From Desulfobaccales bacterium (GTDB lineage Bacteria > Desulfobacterota > Desulfobaccia > Desulfobaccales > 0-14-0-80-60-11): a stretch of DNA of 64,000 bases. Position 1 is the stretch's first letter, and every line of letters starts with the position of its first letter. The notes below the pieces were generated by a model. It was not told where the DNA came from. It searched no databases and worked only from the letters and a program-made list of their open reading frames with translations. The position numbers and the translations under genes were made by a program. The stretch spans positions 66,708 through 130,707 of the forward strand of contig JBAZPO010000012.1 in the NCBI GenBank assembly GCA_041648175.1, written 5' to 3'. Shown here piece after piece: positions 36,237 to 44,480 of this stretch.

Positions 36237-36680
36237 ATGAAGCACCTGGAACTGCACATCATTCAATCCGTTCCCGTTGCCTGCCTCAACCGCGACGATC
36301 TGAATTCACCCAAGACGGCCGTCTTTGGCGGCGTCCAGCGGGCACGAGTATCGAGCCAATCATGGAAACGGGCGATTCGCGAGCTGGCCAAGGACATTTC
36401 CCCTGAGCACTTCAAGGGGGAAAGGACCCGTTTGTTGTTTGAACCCCTCGTCAAGGAAATGATGGCTGCCAATCTTTCGGCCAATGATGCTGAAGAAGGG
36501 GCCAAGAAAATCGTCGATGCCTTGGTGAAACTGGATGCCAAATCAACTGAGAAAGTGAAGTCAACCACCCTCTATTTCATGTCTCCGCTTGAGCTTCAAA
36601 CCCTTGCCGGGTCCTATGCGGATAACAAGGACGTGAAAAAGGCCCTCAAGGCGGTCAGCCGCCAACCTAATCGCAGGTCG
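36237..36680 (+). pseudogene. cas7e: Truncated type I-E backbone gene cas7e (Cse4)
   Basis: Cas7e normally has about 350 residues and forms the Cascade backbone. The start MKHLELHIIQSVP, NRDDLNSPKTAVFGGVQRAR and SSQSWKRAIR are diagnostic. Homology ends after about 147 residues (KKALKAVSRQ). The reading frame continues about 13 more codons of unrelated sequence and stops at 36719. The rest of the gene is gone and foreign sequence follows in another frame. The same event or events also removed cas5, cas1 and cas2. Confidence 0.88.
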
Positions 36681-36969
36681 GATCACTTCTCCGGGAGCAG
36701 GATTTTTCATTTACTTTAACCAGGGTCTCGACCTGCCCCGCCTGGTATACTCTACGGATCTGAACGACGCTACTGCCGACTTGAAGATCCTATTTCGGAT
36801 GACAAACCTTATTGGTGACGGCGGCCGTGCAGCAATCCCTACGTTCACTGAATCGAACTTCGAAATCACGACAATCCCCCTTCCCCCCACCGTTCTTCTT
36901 TTGGGTTCCGGCTTGCTGGGATTGGCGGGATGGCGGAGGTATCGTTGTCAAAAGTCTGTAACACGATGA
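36664..36969 (+). pseudogene. C-terminal fragment of a PEP-CTERM exported protein
   Basis: In frame 1, out of frame with cas7e, about 100 residues read GFFIYFNQGLDLPRLVYSTD and then end with the sorting signal IPLPPTVLLLGSGLLGLAGW plus RRY. The N-terminus and any start are missing; the left edge is the junction with cas7e. Closely similar signals end the intact genes at 58353-59012 and 59893-60615. Confidence 0.75.
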
Positions 36970-37218
36970 TGTTCACGCCGCTGGTCGGAAGACTGGCCAC
37001 CACATTGTTTGCGAAAAGGACCTCGTTCCCGGGGCTAAACGGAAATACCGTCGATTCCAACGAGAAGATATCTGATGCAATGCCGTTGGCAATGGGGAAA
37101 GAGGCCCTCGCGCTTGTGGGCAAGATTCATGTCGCTCCGGACGTCCACGGCATGATAGAAGAGGGGCGAAGGGATTATCGGGCTTGATACGGGCTTTCTC
37201 TTGTGAGCGAGCGTCCAC
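36970..37218. other. Sequence between the PEP-CTERM relic and the CRISPR relic
   Basis: No intact gene. A minus-strand open stretch (FSLESTVFPFSPGNEVLFAN and around) looks like a fragment of an exported repeat protein, without family support. The final 30 nt should be a second spacer, but no repeat precedes it. Confidence 0.3.
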
Positions 37219-37297
37219 CGGTTCATCCCCACGCCTGTGGGGAACACGTGCGCCCGATATCGATCCGGTTCAGCTCCCACGGTTCATCCCCACGCCT
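37219..37297 (-). CRISPR. Relict type I-E CRISPR array (one repeat, one spacer, one partial repeat)
   Basis: CGGTTCATCCCCACGCCTGT plus GGGGAACAC (37219-37247) is a 29-nt I-E repeat. A 32-nt spacer (37248-37279) follows, then the first 18 nt of the same repeat (37280-37297) before the match stops. The period of 61 nt is exact for I-E. The canonical strand (GTGTTCCCC...) is the minus strand, opposite to the cas genes. The truncated repeat is at the upstream (leader) side on that strand, so the leader is missing. Confidence 0.9.
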
Positions 37298-37476
37298 CCC
37301 GACGCATGATGGCCGAAGGATCGGCACCGATTTTTGTGGATAGAGGAGCGGCTATTGTCTTTGAGAAAGACCAACTGCTCCCGGGTGATCGCTCCCGAGC
37401 TGACCTCTACCGTCTGGAACTTACTCCTAACGCCCAGCCCCGCAAGATTTTAGAAAACGCCGGGCAGCCGGGATAA
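37298..37476 (+). other. Possible C-terminal fragment of an unknown gene
   Basis: In frame with 37237, residues after the repeat read MMAEGSAPIFVDRGAAIVFE to the stop at 37476 and include DLYRLELTPNAQPRKIL, as in beta-propeller ends. It has no start of its own. The 37477-37738 region beyond holds nothing that I can support. Confidence 0.3.
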
Positions 37477-37738
37477 TAGATATTGAATCACCTGCCGGTG
37501 CGACACGAGGGGCTTACCTTGGAGATTTTAAATATTTCCGCTGCCCGTGCGGTTTGATTTAAAGGCTGGTCTACGGAAAAGATGTAGCCATAGACAGTGA
37601 TGTGGGGAGATAAAGTTTTCAAAAATAGCAGATAGACTCACGGAACTCCGAATTTGGAGCAAGCCATAGGTTACGGAGAATCAACAGGGCGAAGCACATG
37701 AAAGCCATGACATTTGACGATGGTCGATAGCGCAATTC

Positions 37739-38896
37739 TTACTTTGACGGAGCGACCTTGGGCCAGATGAATTTTCCTTCTTTGTTGATATAAGCCATGG
37801 CGTCTTCGTCTTCGGTCTTCCCCAGGTTCACCAAGGCGACCCCGCCACAAAACCGGTAGTTATGTAGATCGAATTCAGTCTTCATGGGGCTGTTGGGAAA
37901 ACTCGATATCGATTTGATGATAATTTGACCCGTATGGTCAATATAGGACAAGTCGCCGGGCCAGCTGACATCGAATGACTGAACCGCAGCCAATCCTTCA
38001 GAAAAATCACTCACGCGATCGTACCGGGGCGGGATGACAAATTTGCCGGTTTTGTCAATAAAGCCATATTTGTCGTTCTTGCCCCGGACTGCAGCCAGAC
38101 CCTCGGAAAACGCCCTGGCCGCACTAAATTCTCCTCCACTGATTACCAGCTTGCCGGATTTATCAATATAGCCTTCTTGATCCCCGTGAGAATCGATCTG
38201 GACCGGGGCCAGGCCTTCAGAAAACGGGCCGGCATCACTAAACTGGGGGGGAATAACCATCTTTCCGGACCTGTCGATGTAGCCGTATTTATCTTCAAGC
38301 TTCACAGCTGCCAGACCTTCGGAAAAAGGTTGGGTATCATTGTATTGGGGAGGAATAATCGTCTTGCCAGCTTTATCGATATAGCCCAATTTACCATGCT
38401 CTATGTAGACCAATCCTTCGGAGAAGTACAGTCCTTTGTAAGTGACATGTAACGATTTTGAATCCAGCGTTTCTTTAAGCTGGATCGCCAATTTGCCCGA
38501 CTTATCAATATAGCCTAACTTGTTCATGGGGTATTTATCTTTCTCGGAACGGCGAATAACTACGAGAGCCATCCCATCAGAGAAAGGAAAGCCCGAAATA
38601 AATCGGGGCGGGATGACGAATTTGCCGGTCTTATCGATATAGCCGGTTTTCTCTTTAATCTCTACTGCCGCCAGGCCTTCGGAAAAATCATAGGCATGAT
38701 CAAATTTAAATGGAATGATGAGCTGACCGGTCTTGTCTACATAGCCCCACTTTTTATCCTGCTTCACCGGCCACAGGTCACCGCAGGTTTTCTTCTTCAG
38801 GGGTATCTCAGGGGTAGATTGGCTTTGGCCCGGCTGGCCCGCCCAGAGGATAAACATCAGGGCCCCAAGCAAATAAAGCAGATTCTTTGGCAGCAT
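37739..38896 (-). CDS. Exported WG-repeat protein
   Basis: A signal peptide (hydrophobic LLYLLGALMFILWAG) is followed by about eight WG-type repeats: WGYVDKTGQLIIPFKFD, TGYIDKTGKFVIPPRF, GYIDRSGKMVIPPQF and others, each with an FSEGLAAV link. Such proteins form beta-rich surfaces and are often exported, and some are predicted to bind partners. The length is 385 aa. Start at 38896. Confidence 0.9.
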   Translation of the reverse strand: MLPKNLLYLLGALMFILWAGQPGQSQSTPEIPLKKKTCGDLWPVKQDKKWGYVDKTGQLIIPFKFDHAYDFSEGLAAVEIKEKTGYIDKTGKFVIPPRFISGFPFSDGMALVVIRRSEKDKYPMNKLGYIDKSGKLAIQLKETLDSKSLHVTYKGLYFSEGLVYIEHGKLGYIDKAGKTIIPPQYNDTQPFSEGLAAVKLEDKYGYIDRSGKMVIPPQFSDAGPFSEGLAPVQIDSHGDQEGYIDKSGKLVISGGEFSAARAFSEGLAAVRGKNDKYGFIDKTGKFVIPPRYDRVSDFSEGLAAVQSFDVSWPGDLSYIDHTGQIIIKSISSFPNSPMKTEFDLHNYRFCGGVALVNLGKTEDEDAMAYINKEGKFIWPKVAPSK

Positions 38897-39089
38897 GATT
38901 CCCCCATCTTTTAGGGTTATTTTTTGTCCTTAGCGACTTCCTTTAGGTTCTGTTAGACTCCGGCCAAATTATTTTCGAAATAGGTAGTGTACAGAAGGTT
39001 CTGCAAAAAGAGATGAGATAATCAGAAGGTCATGGCATGTGGGTGTATCGACCAAGATCACCCAAATCCGAACTGATGGAGGTTATGCC

Positions 39090-39251
39090 ATGACCGGGAA
39101 CCAGTGTAAAGGGGGCGGGATCAACCTGCAAGAGATTTTTGGCGCCAACAAAAACGGTGAAAGAACTGCTGCGAGAAGTGCTTCAGTGGCTTTTAAGGAG
39201 TTTTTAACAGGGGTGGCCGTTTGGGGCCGAGAGGCAGGTAAGTTCGGATAG
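39090..39251 (+). pseudogene. Possible IS256-type transposase N-terminal remnant
   Basis: From ATG 39090, MTGNQCKGGGINLQEIFGAN runs on, and after a +1 shift TVKELLREVLQWLLRSF follows, which is like the start of IS256 transposases. It stops within 60 residues and no further domain is seen. 38897-39089 and 39252-39318 contain no gene. Confidence 0.3.
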
Positions 39252-39318
39252 CAGGGAAAAGATGCGTTGGCTAGAGATTCTTAGAGGATCGGGTGAAAGC
39301 TCGAACCGGCCAGAGCGC

Positions 39319-39720
39319 TTAAACCGTGACCGCGGGAAGCAAGCGGGAAATTTGCTCGCAAACCCGTACCAGCTCGTCGCGGTCCGAGGACCAGGTTAGA
39401 TCGGGCACGTGGGAGCGAAAATAGTGCTCATAGTCATCCGGGCCGCCCCCATGAAACCGTAGAGGCGCAATCTCATAAATGCCTTCCAGCAGTCGATTTC
39501 CCGAAATAAGCGCCCCGTAGCCGTTATGAAACCGAATGATTACCTGATTGACCCCCTGGTGGAAGCGGCGTTGCCATGAAGCTATGGTGGGTTGTAACGG
39601 CGCCAAGAATTGGCAGGAAGAAGGGCGACAGTCCCCTGGTGTCGCAGAGGAAGGGGTCAGAGTTAGCTGAGTCATATCCGTAGTAACTCTGGTGTCCAAG
39701 TGCAGGTTGTGCTCAAGCAT
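39319..39720 (-). CDS. Hypothetical protein
   Basis: The frame starts at ATG 39720, with AAGGAG 5 nt upstream (GTG 39726 is an alternative). The 133-aa product has no signal peptide and a Thr/Ser/Pro-rich first third. YGALISGNRLLEGIYEIAPL and an acidic HGGGPDDYEHYF follow. I do not recognise it. The RBS supports expression. Confidence 0.55.
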   Translation of the reverse strand: MLEHNLHLDTRVTTDMTQLTLTPSSATPGDCRPSSCQFLAPLQPTIASWQRRFHQGVNQVIIRFHNGYGALISGNRLLEGIYEIAPLRFHGGGPDDYEHYFRSHVPDLTWSSDRDELVRVCEQISRLLPAVTV

Positions 39721-40213
39721 TGGCACTCCTTTTTATGGATTTATGTTTTATGTGCACGTGAAGTTTAACAGTGGAAAATTAGAGATATGTTAAGCGCTGA
39801 CTAATTTTTTTTCATAGTGACTGAAGAATGGAATAATTGAGGTATGGTGGGGTTCTTCCTGCCGTAAGGCTCGCAGGGCTGCCAGAAATGTCTTTTGCGA
39901 TGCGACCGTCCGGCTACCCTCAGGGCAGTGACATGATATAATTCGGGCAAGGCGGGAGTCCCAGCCACACCTACCTGCATGGCTCTCAGCCGAGGCTGGG
40001 ATTACTTGGCATGAAAGGACGATTTATGGACATTCACCAGATCACCCAATCACGACAGATGAAGGCAACTATATGGTATTTTGTCGGATATTGGTTTAAA
40101 CTTGGTAGGGTTAAGGCCTTCAGAATAAATAGAGGCGATATTGGCTATTTCATAACATAATAAATAAGTTATCCTTAATTTCTTTTCCCGGACCTCAGCT
40201 CAAGAGATATCTT
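39721..40213. other. Intergenic region with a possible 49-aa frame
   Basis: A small plus-strand frame (40011-40160, MKGRFMDIHQITQS start, basic middle) has no clear RBS. Around 39860-40005 is a GC-rich block with GGGAGTCCCAGCC and GGCTGGGATTAC inverse parts. Nothing more is supported. Confidence 0.3.
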
Positions 40214-41044
40214 ATGCCCAATGAGATGATGCAACCTCGATCAGCAGCCAGGCTGTTGGAAAAAATAGTATTTGGTCCGATAAATGCCATTCTGGCGTTT
40301 TTCATTGAAAAGACCAGATTTTCGAAGCGAATATTTGATTTTTATGGGCGGATTCTTCCTACTCCTCAACAAATAGTCCGGGGAGTTCCTATAAAAGTTA
40401 TTATGCCATTGAATGAAGTCGGAGTCTATAACACCTTTAAGGATTGGGAAGAGAGAGAACCGGAAATCCTGGATTGGATCGACGCCTTTGAAACAGGATG
40501 TACTTTTTTTGATGTAGGGGCATCTTTTGGAACTGAAACTCTCTATGCCGCCTTAAAAGCAGACGGCCCTGATAAAATTATCGCCTTTGATCTCGCTTTG
40601 GAGTCTTCATTCAATTTGGCTTACAATATTAGTATCAATAATATTCAGAAGGTTGATCAATATTATTTGGCATTATCTAATGGTTTTGGCTTGCATTCAT
40701 TTCAAGAGCCTTCGCAATATCATTTTATCAAAGGAAGAAATAAATATGATATGGTAGCGTATAATACCTTATCTATTTCTTTAGATCAGTTTGTGAATAT
40801 GACTCAATTATATCCTGATTATATTAAAATAGATGTCGACGGAGCAGAAGAGAATCTGATCTTGGGGATGATCGAGACCGTGCAAAATCCCAAATTAAGA
40901 TCTGTGGCGATTGAAGTCAGCGACGAGTCAGAACCTGCCATTACCAGTTTTTTTAAAAACGCGGGGTTTATAATTGAATTCGAACGCAACTGGACAGAAG
41001 AGGGCGGGTCAGGTTTTAAAAATATCATATTCGTTAGAAAATAG
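40214..41044 (+). CDS. FkbM family methyltransferase
   Basis: SAM-dependent methyltransferase of 276 aa. FFDVGASFGTETLYAAL is the SAM-binding loop I, and YIKIDVDGAEENLILGM is the FkbM hallmark near the C-terminus. Members often O-methylate sugars or lipids. The base composition is AT-rich relative to neighbours, as in the 22945 gene, so transfer is likely. The RBS is weak (AAGAGAT). No sugar-biosynthesis genes are adjacent. Confidence 0.85.
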   Translation: MPNEMMQPRSAARLLEKIVFGPINAILAFFIEKTRFSKRIFDFYGRILPTPQQIVRGVPIKVIMPLNEVGVYNTFKDWEEREPEILDWIDAFETGCTFFDVGASFGTETLYAALKADGPDKIIAFDLALESSFNLAYNISINNIQKVDQYYLALSNGFGLHSFQEPSQYHFIKGRNKYDMVAYNTLSISLDQFVNMTQLYPDYIKIDVDGAEENLILGMIETVQNPKLRSVAIEVSDESEPAITSFFKNAGFIIEFERNWTEEGGSGFKNIIFVRK

Positions 41045-41235
41045 AGCTTCGTAGACAGGAAACCCCAAGCCCCTCAACGTGAGGACGGGAAGGCCGCTCG
41101 TTGAAAAAATGGCGGTGCTCCTGCACAGGGCATCCTGATATGATAAAATATTACAATTTCTCTGGGAGGCGCTAATCCAGCAGGTGTTCCGGATTAAAAT
41201 GCGACTGCCACAACTTAACCGAATAAAGGACAGGC

Positions 41236-42186
41236 ATGGCCGATAAGAAATTTTTAGGCAAGATTCATGGAGAACCGTGGGACGCTTTGGCCAAAGGCCC
41301 GCGGGAGGCATTATCCACCATCTGGAACGATTATCTGGCTGAGGTCTTGCAAATCTCTCCCAAGAGCGAGCGCTACAAGATCCTGCGCCGGGAGATCGAG
41401 ACGGCCGCAGGGTTTAAAGATGTTTACGAGAGCTGGAATAGCCTCCCTTCCGAGTCCCGAGCCGTTGCCTGGCGCCGATTGATGACCGCCAGCCGCAACC
41501 AGATCCTGGAGCGGGGGCAGAGCTGCGTCCGGTGCGGCGACTGCTGCGGCAAGGGCAGCCCTGCGCTGCTGGGTCCCGATCTGGGGCTCTTTAACCGGGA
41601 AGTCCTGACCTTAAACGACGTCTATACTCTACGGTCCGGGGAGAAAGCGACCACCCGGGATGGGCAGGTGACCGCGCTGAAAGAGGAACGGCTGAAGGTC
41701 CGGGAGGTTCCGGGTAGCCGCCAGTGTTGGTTTTATATGGCAGCCACTCAGACCTGCCGCATCTATGAGGATCGGCCGGAGCAGTGCCGCCGCCAGAATT
41801 GCTGGAGCGAGCCCCCAGACCCGCCTGCCCCAGAGGAGCTGTTGCAGCGCCACCACCTCCTCGCCGGCGTGCCCGAGGTGTGGGAATTGATCCAGGAACA
41901 TCAAGCCCGCTGTGACTGCGCCGCCGTAGCCCGCCTGTTAGCCGATCTGGCGAGCGGTCAGGAAGAGGCCAGCGACGCCCTGTTCGAGGCCCTGCACTTC
42001 GATCACTATCTGCGGCAGTTGCTCATCGACGACTGGGAAGTCACCCCGGCGGCCACCGATCTTCTCCTGGGCCGGCCTCTGAGCGACTTTTTGGAGACTT
42101 ATGGCTTGTTGGCCACTCTCACCCCGGAAGGGGTTTTTCGCCTGGAACCGCGCCAGGAGCCCGCGAATTTAATGGGGGGGGACTGA
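41236..42186 (+). CDS. YkgJ family cysteine cluster protein
   Basis: The 316-aa protein carries the YkgJ (CxxCxxCC) cluster CVRCGDCCGKG near residues 97-107 and CRIYEDRPEQCRRQNCW near 175-191, likely a zinc or iron-sulfur site. The N-terminal 90 residues and the C-terminal half are family-specific extensions. No signal peptide is present. Function unknown. Confidence 0.85.
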   Translation: MADKKFLGKIHGEPWDALAKGPREALSTIWNDYLAEVLQISPKSERYKILRREIETAAGFKDVYESWNSLPSESRAVAWRRLMTASRNQILERGQSCVRCGDCCGKGSPALLGPDLGLFNREVLTLNDVYTLRSGEKATTRDGQVTALKEERLKVREVPGSRQCWFYMAATQTCRIYEDRPEQCRRQNCWSEPPDPPAPEELLQRHHLLAGVPEVWELIQEHQARCDCAAVARLLADLASGQEEASDALFEALHFDHYLRQLLIDDWEVTPAATDLLLGRPLSDFLETYGLLATLTPEGVFRLEPRQEPANLMGGD

Positions 42187-42260
42187 GAGCTAAAAATCCG
42201 TTGGCTTCATCCCGTGATTGTTTGGAGGTCGTCTCTCACCATCCTGACCAGGAAGCAGCC

Positions 42261-42833
42261 ATGATTGAGAACCTGATCATAAAAAACCGCAGTTGCCGAC
42301 GTTTCTTTCAAGATGAGCCGGTCTCGGTGGATACGCTGAGAAAGCTGGTGAACCTGGCGCGCCTGTCGGCCTCCGCGGCTAATCTCCAGCCCCTCAAATA
42401 TATTCTCTCCAACGACCCCGACAAAAATGAACTGATCTTCTCCTGCCTGGCCTGGGCCGGCTACCTGAAGGATTGGCCCGGCCCCCCGGAAGGCGAACGG
42501 CCGTCGGCCTATCTTATCGTGGTGGGTGATACGGCGATCGCCAAGACCTTTGCCACCGACCTGGGAATCGCGGCCCAGAGCATCCTTCTAGGGGCCCGGG
42601 AGCATAACCTGGCCGGTTGTATGATCGGCTCCATCAAAAAAGAACTGCTGCGGGAGATTCTCCAGATTCCGGACCGGTTCGAGATCCTCCTGGCCATTGC
42701 CCTGGGCAAACCCAAGGAGAGCGTGGTTTTAGAAGAGATGGAGCCCGGAGGCAGTATCAACTACTGGCGGGATGAGCACGGCACGCATCACGTGCCGAAA
42801 AGACCGCTGGATGAAATTATCCTCAGCGAGTAG
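42261..42833 (+). CDS. Nitroreductase family protein
   Basis: FMN-dependent fold of 190 aa. RSCRRFFQDEPV at the start, ASAANLQPLKYI and the core LGIAAQSILLGAREHNLAGC belong to the nitroreductase superfamily. Start ATG 42261 has CAGGAAG upstream; the frame extends to 42201 without RBS support. The short form is like SagB/small nitroreductase types. Substrate unknown. Confidence 0.88.
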   Translation: MIENLIIKNRSCRRFFQDEPVSVDTLRKLVNLARLSASAANLQPLKYILSNDPDKNELIFSCLAWAGYLKDWPGPPEGERPSAYLIVVGDTAIAKTFATDLGIAAQSILLGAREHNLAGCMIGSIKKELLREILQIPDRFEILLAIALGKPKESVVLEEMEPGGSINYWRDEHGTHHVPKRPLDEIILSE

Positions 42834-43003
42834 CCCTTAAGACAAGGCCGGTTTTCCTTTAAAGCCTTGCCCACTTTCCCGATCAGGGAGAGTACAGCCG
42901 CCAATATAGGAATTCCCCCACTCATATTCAGGGTTTCCCTAATTGGCTTGCAGGGGGCGCGATCATACACTGCACCCAACCAAATTAATAAAAGGGGGGA
43001 GTC

Positions 43004-43156
43004 ATGCACATGGTCGCTGCTGTGGTTATTTTTTTCCTGGGTGGAGTAGCCGCGATCATCATTATGCGCCTGCTGCTGTTCCACTTCTGGGGCCCATCTT
43101 TCAAAAAAAATGCGGATGACCAGTACTTGAAACGGATCGCCGACATCTTGCAATGA
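43004..43156 (+). CDS. Small single-pass membrane protein
   Basis: 50-aa frame, ATG 43004 with AAAGGGGGGA just before it. MVAAVVIFFLGGVAAIIIMR is a transmembrane helix, then FHFWGPSFKKNADDQYLKR and IADILQ form a short cytosolic tail. I do not know the family; the RBS and clear topology support a real gene. Confidence 0.6.
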   Translation: MHMVAAVVIFFLGGVAAIIIMRLLLFHFWGPSFKKNADDQYLKRIADILQ

Positions 43157-43213
43157 GCGAAGTTAAAGGAGCAGAAGCAAGTTTAGGCCGGTTTCACCTG
43201 ACCATTTAGCGGT

Positions 43214-44338
43214 CTACTTAACATTTTTGTCCGGACTGAAGAGCTTAAGATACTTGCCGTAACCGGCTTTTTCCAGATCTTCTTTGGGGATAAAGCGCAG
43301 GGCGGCGGAATTCATGCAGTAACGTTGACCCGTGGGCGGCGGCCCGTCATTAAAGACATGGCCGAGATGGGAATCGCCATGCTTGCTCCTCACTTCGGTA
43401 CGCGTGGTGAAGAGCCGGCGATCCTCCTTTTCCACAATATCCCCCGGTTCCAGGGGCTTGGTGAAACTGGGCCAGCCAGTCCCGGAATCGTATTTGTCTT
43501 TGGAACTAAACAGCGGCTCGCCTGAAACAATATCCACGTAAATGCCTTCCCTCTTATTGTCATGGTATTCGTTTTGAAATGCCGGTTCCGTGCCCTCCTT
43601 CTGGGTCACTTTGTATTGCAACGGCGTTAGTTTTTTACGCAGTTCAGCGTCGCTGGGTTTAGTGTACTGCGGGTTGCCCGGTGGTTCGGCGGCGGCCGCC
43701 TGTCCTTTGTCCCAGACCTTCTCGAGAAATTGATCCCGGCCGGAATTCCAGCGGTAGTATTTATATTTCAGGGCATGGGTCTTGTAATAATTCTGGTGGT
43801 AGTCCTCGGCCCGGTAGAACTTAGTGAACGGTAAGATCTCCGTCACAATGGGTTTTTGGAAGCGCCCGGATTTTTGCAAGGCCTGTTTGGATTCTTCCGC
43901 CAGGCGTTTCTGTTCCGCATCGTGATAAAAGATAGCGCTCCGATATTGCGGGCCCCGGTCCACAAATTGCCCGCCCGGATCAGTGGGGTCAACGTGACGC
44001 CAGAAATAGTCGAGTAACTTTGAGTAGGAAACTTTGGCCGGATCGTAAAGCACCTGCACAGCTTCCACGTGCCCTTTCTCGGCGTAATTTTCATACGTGG
44101 GATTAGCGCCGCGACCACCGGTATATCCGGAAATTACTTCCACCACGCCGGTAACTTTTTCGAAATCCGACTCAACGCACCAGAAACACCCGCCAGCAAA
44201 GGTGGCGGTCTGTAAGTTTTGTTGCGGCTCAGACATTGTGGCACCCCGTTCTGATTTCTGCTTCGGGTTGTGGTCGGCAAAGCCAGCGACCACGAGACCG
44301 GCAGCTAAGAGGAATATGAGCATCAGCAAGGTCTTCAT
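43214..44338 (-). CDS. msrAB: Fused peptide methionine sulfoxide reductase MsrA-MsrB, exported
   Basis: Repairs both stereoisomers of oxidised methionine. Start 44338 (MKTLLML) gives a signal peptide, so the enzyme is periplasmic or lipid-facing. The MsrA site is GGCFWC at about residue 47, with YTGG and YKT further on. MsrB begins about 235 with KYDSGTGWPSF and ends with the Cys of RYCMNSAALRF. The length of 374 aa is standard. Longer upstream Met starts are not supported. Confidence 0.92.
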   Translation of the reverse strand: MKTLLMLIFLLAAGLVVAGFADHNPKQKSERGATMSEPQQNLQTATFAGGCFWCVESDFEKVTGVVEVISGYTGGRGANPTYENYAEKGHVEAVQVLYDPAKVSYSKLLDYFWRHVDPTDPGGQFVDRGPQYRSAIFYHDAEQKRLAEESKQALQKSGRFQKPIVTEILPFTKFYRAEDYHQNYYKTHALKYKYYRWNSGRDQFLEKVWDKGQAAAAEPPGNPQYTKPSDAELRKKLTPLQYKVTQKEGTEPAFQNEYHDNKREGIYVDIVSGEPLFSSKDKYDSGTGWPSFTKPLEPGDIVEKEDRRLFTTRTEVRSKHGDSHLGHVFNDGPPPTGQRYCMNSAALRFIPKEDLEKAGYGKYLKLFSPDKNVK

Positions 44339-44480
44339 ATTATTTATGGCCTCAGGCCAGGAGCACAGCCCCCTTATTTTATTCCTTAATATGGTAAGGC
44401 CAATCTTTCCAAAATCAAGAGGCGGTGCACGGCTGGAAAAGACTTGGTGATCCACTCGAGGAGAGCGGAGCGGTAACCCG

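Noticed and set aside
37035..37280. Minus-strand frame with HVFPTGVGMNR
   Set aside because: It is a translation through the CRISPR repeat, a well-known artefact of I-E arrays.
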